This document shows, one piece after another, positions 7,426-10,399 of a stretch of DNA of 10,399 bases (within the stretch, counting starts at the first letter, position 1; every line of letters begins with the position of its first letter). Made by a program: the position numbers and the translations under genes. Origin of the DNA: JALZAA01 sp035316025 (GTDB lineage Bacteria; Actinomycetota; Acidimicrobiia; IMCC26256; JACDBD01); NCBI GenBank assembly GCA_035316025.1, contig DATFXL010000123.1, positions 1 to 10,399 on the forward strand, given 5' to 3'. The notes under the pieces are model-generated. The model ran no database searches, was not told the origin of the DNA, and worked only from the letters and a program-made list of their open reading frames with translations.

Positions 7426-8420
7426 GCGCGACGGAGCTGCCGCCCGTCGAGATGACGCTCGAGTACCCGTACACGCGCACCACCGGTCCCGTGATCGGAC
7501 CGTTCCTTACCGGGCTCCGCGACGGCCGGATCCTGGGGAACCGGTGCGGCGATCGGGTTCTGTGCCCGCCACTCGAGTACGACCCCGCGACGGGCGAGCC
7601 GCTCGAGCCCGAGCTCGTCGAAGTCGGACCAGGCGGCACAGTGCGGTCGTGGACCTGGGTCGTGCATCCCACGCCGAAGCACCCGTTCGACCATCCGTTC
7701 GCGTTCGCCCTGATCCAACTCGACGGCGCCGACACGGCCATCACGCACGCGGTCGACGCCGGCGCCATCGACGCGATGGCGACCGGGATGCGCGTGATGG
7801 CTCAGTTCCGCGACGAGCGCGCCGGCGCGATCACCGACGTGTACTTCGTGCCCGAAGCTGCGGCGCGCGCCCAGGACATCGTCCCCGCCGACGAGCCCGT
7901 GACGATCACCGAGCACCTCGTCTCGCTCACCATCAGCGAGCCGCTCTACCCCCACCGGGCCCGCTTCGCGCGCGGCCTCCTCGACGGGCGCATCGTCGGC
8001 CAGCGGTCTCCCGTGAGCGGCAAGGTATATGTGCCGAGCAACGGCTACGACAACCTCGAGCGGGCGGAGATGACCGAGGCCGACGACGTCGAGGTTGCCG
8101 ACCGGGGTGCGGTGAGCTCGTTCACGGTGATCACGCCCGTGCAGTACTACGGCCAGAAAGAGACCGATCCCTACATCCGGGCGTCGATCCTCCTCGACGG
8201 GGCGGACCAGCCCATCACCGGTGTCGACATCCGCGACATCCCGCTCGACCAGTTCCGTGTCGGCATGCGCGTGCGCGCCGTCTGGAAGCCCGCGGGCGAG
8301 CGGGACGTGAGCGACCTCGGAAACCGGTACGGCGGGGCCTGGGAGGGCGTGATCGAGCGCTGGGAGCCGACCGGAGAACCCGACGTCGACCCCCGGCCAC
8401 TGCAGGAGTTCGCGTTTTGA
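7422..8420 (+). CDS. Tandem DUF35 (OB-fold) protein, Rv3521-like partner of thiolase-fold enzymes
   Basis: A 332-residue protein with two DUF35-type modules (about 20-150 and 165-320). Each has an N-terminal helix ending in GLRDGRILG or GLLDGRIVG, a rubredoxin-like hairpin, and an OB-fold barrel (VRSWTWVVHP..., VSSFTVITPV...). DUF35 proteins such as the ChsH2 C-terminal domain bind and activate Ltp2-type thiolase-fold aldolases and probably deliver the acyl-CoA. Gene order (followed by ltp4-like and ltp3-like genes) mirrors Rv3521-Rv3523. The zinc-ribbon cysteines are largely gone: only C42 and C48 remain in module 1 and none in module 2 (RSPVSGKVYVP). The GTG start overlaps the fadD stop as GTGA; an ATG ten codons later (7452) is an alternative. 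The protein is likely cytosolic and in a complex with one or both downstream proteins. Confidence 0.82.
   Translation: MSATELPPVEMTLEYPYTRTTGPVIGPFLTGLRDGRILGNRCGDRVLCPPLEYDPATGEPLEPELVEVGPGGTVRSWTWVVHPTPKHPFDHPFAFALIQLDGADTAITHAVDAGAIDAMATGMRVMAQFRDERAGAITDVYFVPEAAARAQDIVPADEPVTITEHLVSLTISEPLYPHRARFARGLLDGRIVGQRSPVSGKVYVPSNGYDNLERAEMTEADDVEVADRGAVSSFTVITPVQYYGQKETDPYIRASILLDGADQPITGVDIRDIPLDQFRVGMRVRAVWKPAGERDVSDLGNRYGGAWEGVIERWEPTGEPDVDPRPLQEFAF
8404..8408 (+). promoter_or_regulatory. Ribosome-binding site fixing a TTG start
   Basis: AGGAG at 8404-8408, inside the end of the DUF35 gene, lies 8 bases before the TTG at 8417 that overlaps the DUF35 stop (TTGA). This decides the start of the Ltp4-like gene, since no ATG or GTG occurs in frame near the expected N-terminus. 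Confidence 0.65.
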
Positions 8421-9484
8421 GCGGCCCGGCCCGCGAGGTCGCGGTCGTCGCGACGTCGCAGACGAACGCATACCGGCGGTTCGACGACTCCGAACCGAAG
8501 CTGATCATGCGGTGCGTCAACGACCTGTTGCGACAGACCGGTCTGGATCGCGACCAGCTCGAGTTCACGATCGCCGGCAGCTGCGACTATCTCTCGGGCA
8601 TGCCGTTCGCGTTCGTGATGAACATCGATGGCGTGGGCGCGTGGCCACCGGTGTACGAGAGCCACGTCGAGATGGACGGCGCGTGGGCGCTGTTCGAGGC
8701 ATGGCTCCGATTGCAGCTCGGCGACATCGACGTCGCCGTCGTGATCGGCTCGGGCAAGTCGTCGCCGGGGCGGCCCCGAGAGGTCTTCGCGCTGCAGACG
8801 GATCCGTATGTGATGGCGCCGCTCGGCCTCGACCCGGTGTCGCTGGCCGGTATCCAGGCGCGGGCGCTCCTCGACGCGGGGGCGGCGTCCGAACGGGACT
8901 TCGCCGAGGTGGTCGCCCGCAGCCGCCGCGACGCCCGGCAGAACCCGCACGCGCAGCTGGCGATGGACGCCGCGGTGGACGACCTGCTTGCGGCGCCGTA
9001 CTTCTCTGCGCCGCTGCGCATGCACGATCTGCCGCCCGTCTCCGACGGCGCGGCGGCGGTGGTCATCGCCGCCGGCGACCGCGCCCGTGAGCTCACCGAC
9101 CGTCCGGCGTGGATCCGGGGCATGGACCACCGCATCGAGTCGCACCATCCCGGCCTGCGGGATCTGACGAGATCGGTGTCCACCGAGCTCGCCGCCGAAC
9201 GCGTCGCGCTGTCCGATGGGCCGATCGACGTCGCCGAGCTGATGGTCAACTACAGCCCCGAGGAGCTGATCCTCCGTGACGCGCTCGGGCTGACGAACGG
9301 CGCCGCCGTGAATCCTTCCGGCGGTCCCCTCGCCGGCCATCCCGTCATGGCCACCGGGCTGATCCGGGTCATCGAGGTCGCCGACCGCATCCGGTCGGGT
9401 TCGGCACGCCGGGGTGTCGCGCACGCGTCGAGTGGACCCTGCCTGCAGCAGAACCTGGTATGCGTCCTCGAAGGAGGGAAGTGA
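8417..9484 (+). CDS. Ltp4-like thiolase-fold (SCP-x / lipid-transfer) protein, probable acyl-CoA aldolase
   Basis: A 355-residue member of the SCP2-thiolase branch, about the length of M. tuberculosis Rv3522 (Ltp4). The N-terminal half carries VAVVATSQTNAYRR and the EMDGAWALFEAW helix. The C-terminal half has NPSGGPLAGHP at 299-309 with the thiolase His308, and Cys342 in SSGPCLQQN. The nucleophilic Cys that starts the CSTGSS-type motif is absent; the equivalent position reads H83-V-E85-M-D-G. Normal thiolysis is therefore unlikely, and a retro-aldol role such as that described for Ltp2, Ltp3 and Ltp4 in sterol side-chain removal is more plausible. The start is TTG at 8417, supported by AGGAG upstream. 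The stop overlaps the next start by one base (TGATG), and this gene likely works with the DUF35 protein and the following paralogue. Confidence 0.85.
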   Translation: MSGPAREVAVVATSQTNAYRRFDDSEPKLIMRCVNDLLRQTGLDRDQLEFTIAGSCDYLSGMPFAFVMNIDGVGAWPPVYESHVEMDGAWALFEAWLRLQLGDIDVAVVIGSGKSSPGRPREVFALQTDPYVMAPLGLDPVSLAGIQARALLDAGAASERDFAEVVARSRRDARQNPHAQLAMDAAVDDLLAAPYFSAPLRMHDLPPVSDGAAAVVIAAGDRARELTDRPAWIRGMDHRIESHHPGLRDLTRSVSTELAAERVALSDGPIDVAELMVNYSPEELILRDALGLTNGAAVNPSGGPLAGHPVMATGLIRVIEVADRIRSGSARRGVAHASSGPCLQQNLVCVLEGGK

Positions 9485-10399
9485 TGGCACGGCCGAGCGC
9501 CGTCGTCGGGATCGGCCAGACGGACTACCGGCGCCAGCTCGACGTGACGTTGGACGGGCTCGTGCGCTGGGCGGCGCTCGACGCGCTGGCGGACGCCGAC
9601 ATGACCTTTGCCGACATCGACGCCATCGTGATCGGGAAGGCCCCTGACGCGCTCGAGGCGGTCATGATGCCCGAGCTCTCGCTGGCCGACGCGCTCGGTG
9701 CGGTCGGCAAGCCGATCCATCGCGTCCACACCGCCGGTTCGGTCGGGGCTTCGACCGCGATCACCGGCGCCACGCTCGTCGAGTCGGGCCGGTACGACCG
9801 TGTGCTGGTCGTCTGCTACGAGAAGCAGTCGGAGGGGAACGCGACGTGGGCGCTCTCGGGTGGTCGCTCGGGCGGCCAGGGTGCGGGCGGCACGTTCGCG
9901 CCGTGGATCCGCAGCTACATCTCGCGCTCTGGAGCGCCCGAGCACATCGGTTGGAAGGTCGCGGTCAAGGACCGGCTCAACGCGCTGAAGAACCCGCACG
10001 CCCACCTGCGGATCGAAGACATCTCGGTCGAGAAGGTCAAGGAGTCGCCGATGCTGTGGGATCCCCTGCACTTCCTCGAGTCGTGCCCGTCGTCGGACGG
10101 CGCCGCCGCCGTCGTCCTGGCGAGCGAAGAAGTCGCGCGGCGCGGGCCGCGCCCGCCGGCGTGGGTGATCGCCCACGCCAAGCGCACGGAGTTCAGCTCG
10201 TTCCCGGGCCGCGACACCGTGCGGCCGGTCGCCGGCGTCGACTGCGCCGAGGCGCTGTACGCCAAGGCAGGTATCACCGACCCGGTCCACCAGATCGACT
10301 GCGCCGAGCTGTACGTCCCGTTCTCGTGGTACGAGCCGATGTGGCTGGAAGGGCACCTGATCTCGCCGGAAGGGGAGGGGTGGAAGCTGACCGACGCAA
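9484..10399 (+). CDS. Ltp3-like thiolase-fold (lipid-transfer) protein, 3' end beyond the window
   Basis: Open to the window edge, with 305 residues visible of roughly 390 expected. It begins MARPSAVVGIGQTDYRR and continues with AIVIGKAPDALEAVMMPEL, VHTAGSVGAST (81-91), HIGWKVAVKDRLNALKNP, MLWDPLHF, ESCPSSDGAAAVVLAS and AELYVPFSWYEPMWLEG. This pattern follows M. tuberculosis Rv3523 (Ltp3). In place of the thiolase nucleophile motif CSTGS it has H82-T-A-G-S, so the usual nucleophilic Cys is missing here too. The NPSGG/GHP region lies past the end and cannot be checked. The ATG has a strong GGAGG Shine-Dalgarno sequence (9473-9477) 6 bases upstream and overlaps the previous stop by one base. 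In Rhodococcus, ltp3 and ltp4 are both tied to C-24-branched sterol side-chain breakdown, which suggests the pair acts together. Confidence 0.88.
   Translation, partial: MARPSAVVGIGQTDYRRQLDVTLDGLVRWAALDALADADMTFADIDAIVIGKAPDALEAVMMPELSLADALGAVGKPIHRVHTAGSVGASTAITGATLVESGRYDRVLVVCYEKQSEGNATWALSGGRSGGQGAGGTFAPWIRSYISRSGAPEHIGWKVAVKDRLNALKNPHAHLRIEDISVEKVKESPMLWDPLHFLESCPSSDGAAAVVLASEEVARRGPRPPAWVIAHAKRTEFSSFPGRDTVRPVAGVDCAEALYAKAGITDPVHQIDCAELYVPFSWYEPMWLEGHLISPEGEGWKLTDA

Noticed and set aside
9250..10356. Minus-strand open frame of 368 codons opposite the Ltp4/Ltp3-like genes
   Set aside because: It is antisense to two strongly recognised coding regions, with Arg/Asp/His-rich composition and no domain.

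Overview
The window is GC-rich DNA with GTG and TTG starts, stop/start overlaps and strong G+C bias in third codon positions. Every gene family present is at home in Actinobacteria. Sterol-type CoA-ligase and lipid-transfer-thiolase genes, together with a Lon protease, fit a free-living heterotrophic actinobacterium (mycolic-acid group, Acidimicrobiia or relatives). The exact lineage cannot be fixed by eye. No phage, IS, CRISPR, tRNA or rRNA signal was seen.

Region 1 (1-2377): a complete ATP-dependent Lon protease with intact Walker motifs and Ser-Lys dyad, closed by a strong GC-rich hairpin three bases after its stop codon.

Region 2 (about 2396-4026): a manganese-sensing unit. A -10 box is followed at once by an RNA leader matching the yybP-ykoY (Mn2+) riboswitch: the GAAGGGGAGUA and GAGACCUUCG strands pair as P1. 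The 3' strand of P1 is also the left arm of a perfect 11-bp hairpin whose right arm carries the Shine-Dalgarno sequence of the first gene. This gives a readable two-state translational switch: Mn2+ bound, P1 formed, ribosome site free. The first gene under it is unexpected, a Gre-like RNA polymerase secondary-channel factor with a divergent coiled-coil tip. The second is a TerC-family membrane protein, the usual class of yybP-ykoY target and a likely Mn2+ exporter.

Region 3 (4010-4613): a well-formed ribosome-binding site and ATGA overlap at the end of the TerC gene lead into no recognisable protein. A DUF1697 gene follows on the opposite strand.

Region 4 (4659-10399, running off the end): a tightly packed operon preceded by a palindromic operator over a promoter that may give a leaderless mRNA. 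Its order is a nitronate-monooxygenase-family flavoprotein, a FadD19-like acyl-CoA synthetase, a double-DUF35 OB-fold protein, an Ltp4-like thiolase-fold protein and an Ltp3-like thiolase-fold protein (3' end missing). All four junctions overlap by 1-4 bases. The last three genes repeat the order of Mycobacterium tuberculosis Rv3521-Rv3522-Rv3523, and FadD19 is the ligase tied to C-24-branched sterol side chains. The likely joint role is CoA activation of a branched or steroid-like carboxylic acid, followed by retro-aldol-type cleavage by thiolase-fold proteins that lack the usual nucleophilic cysteine and work with a DUF35 partner.
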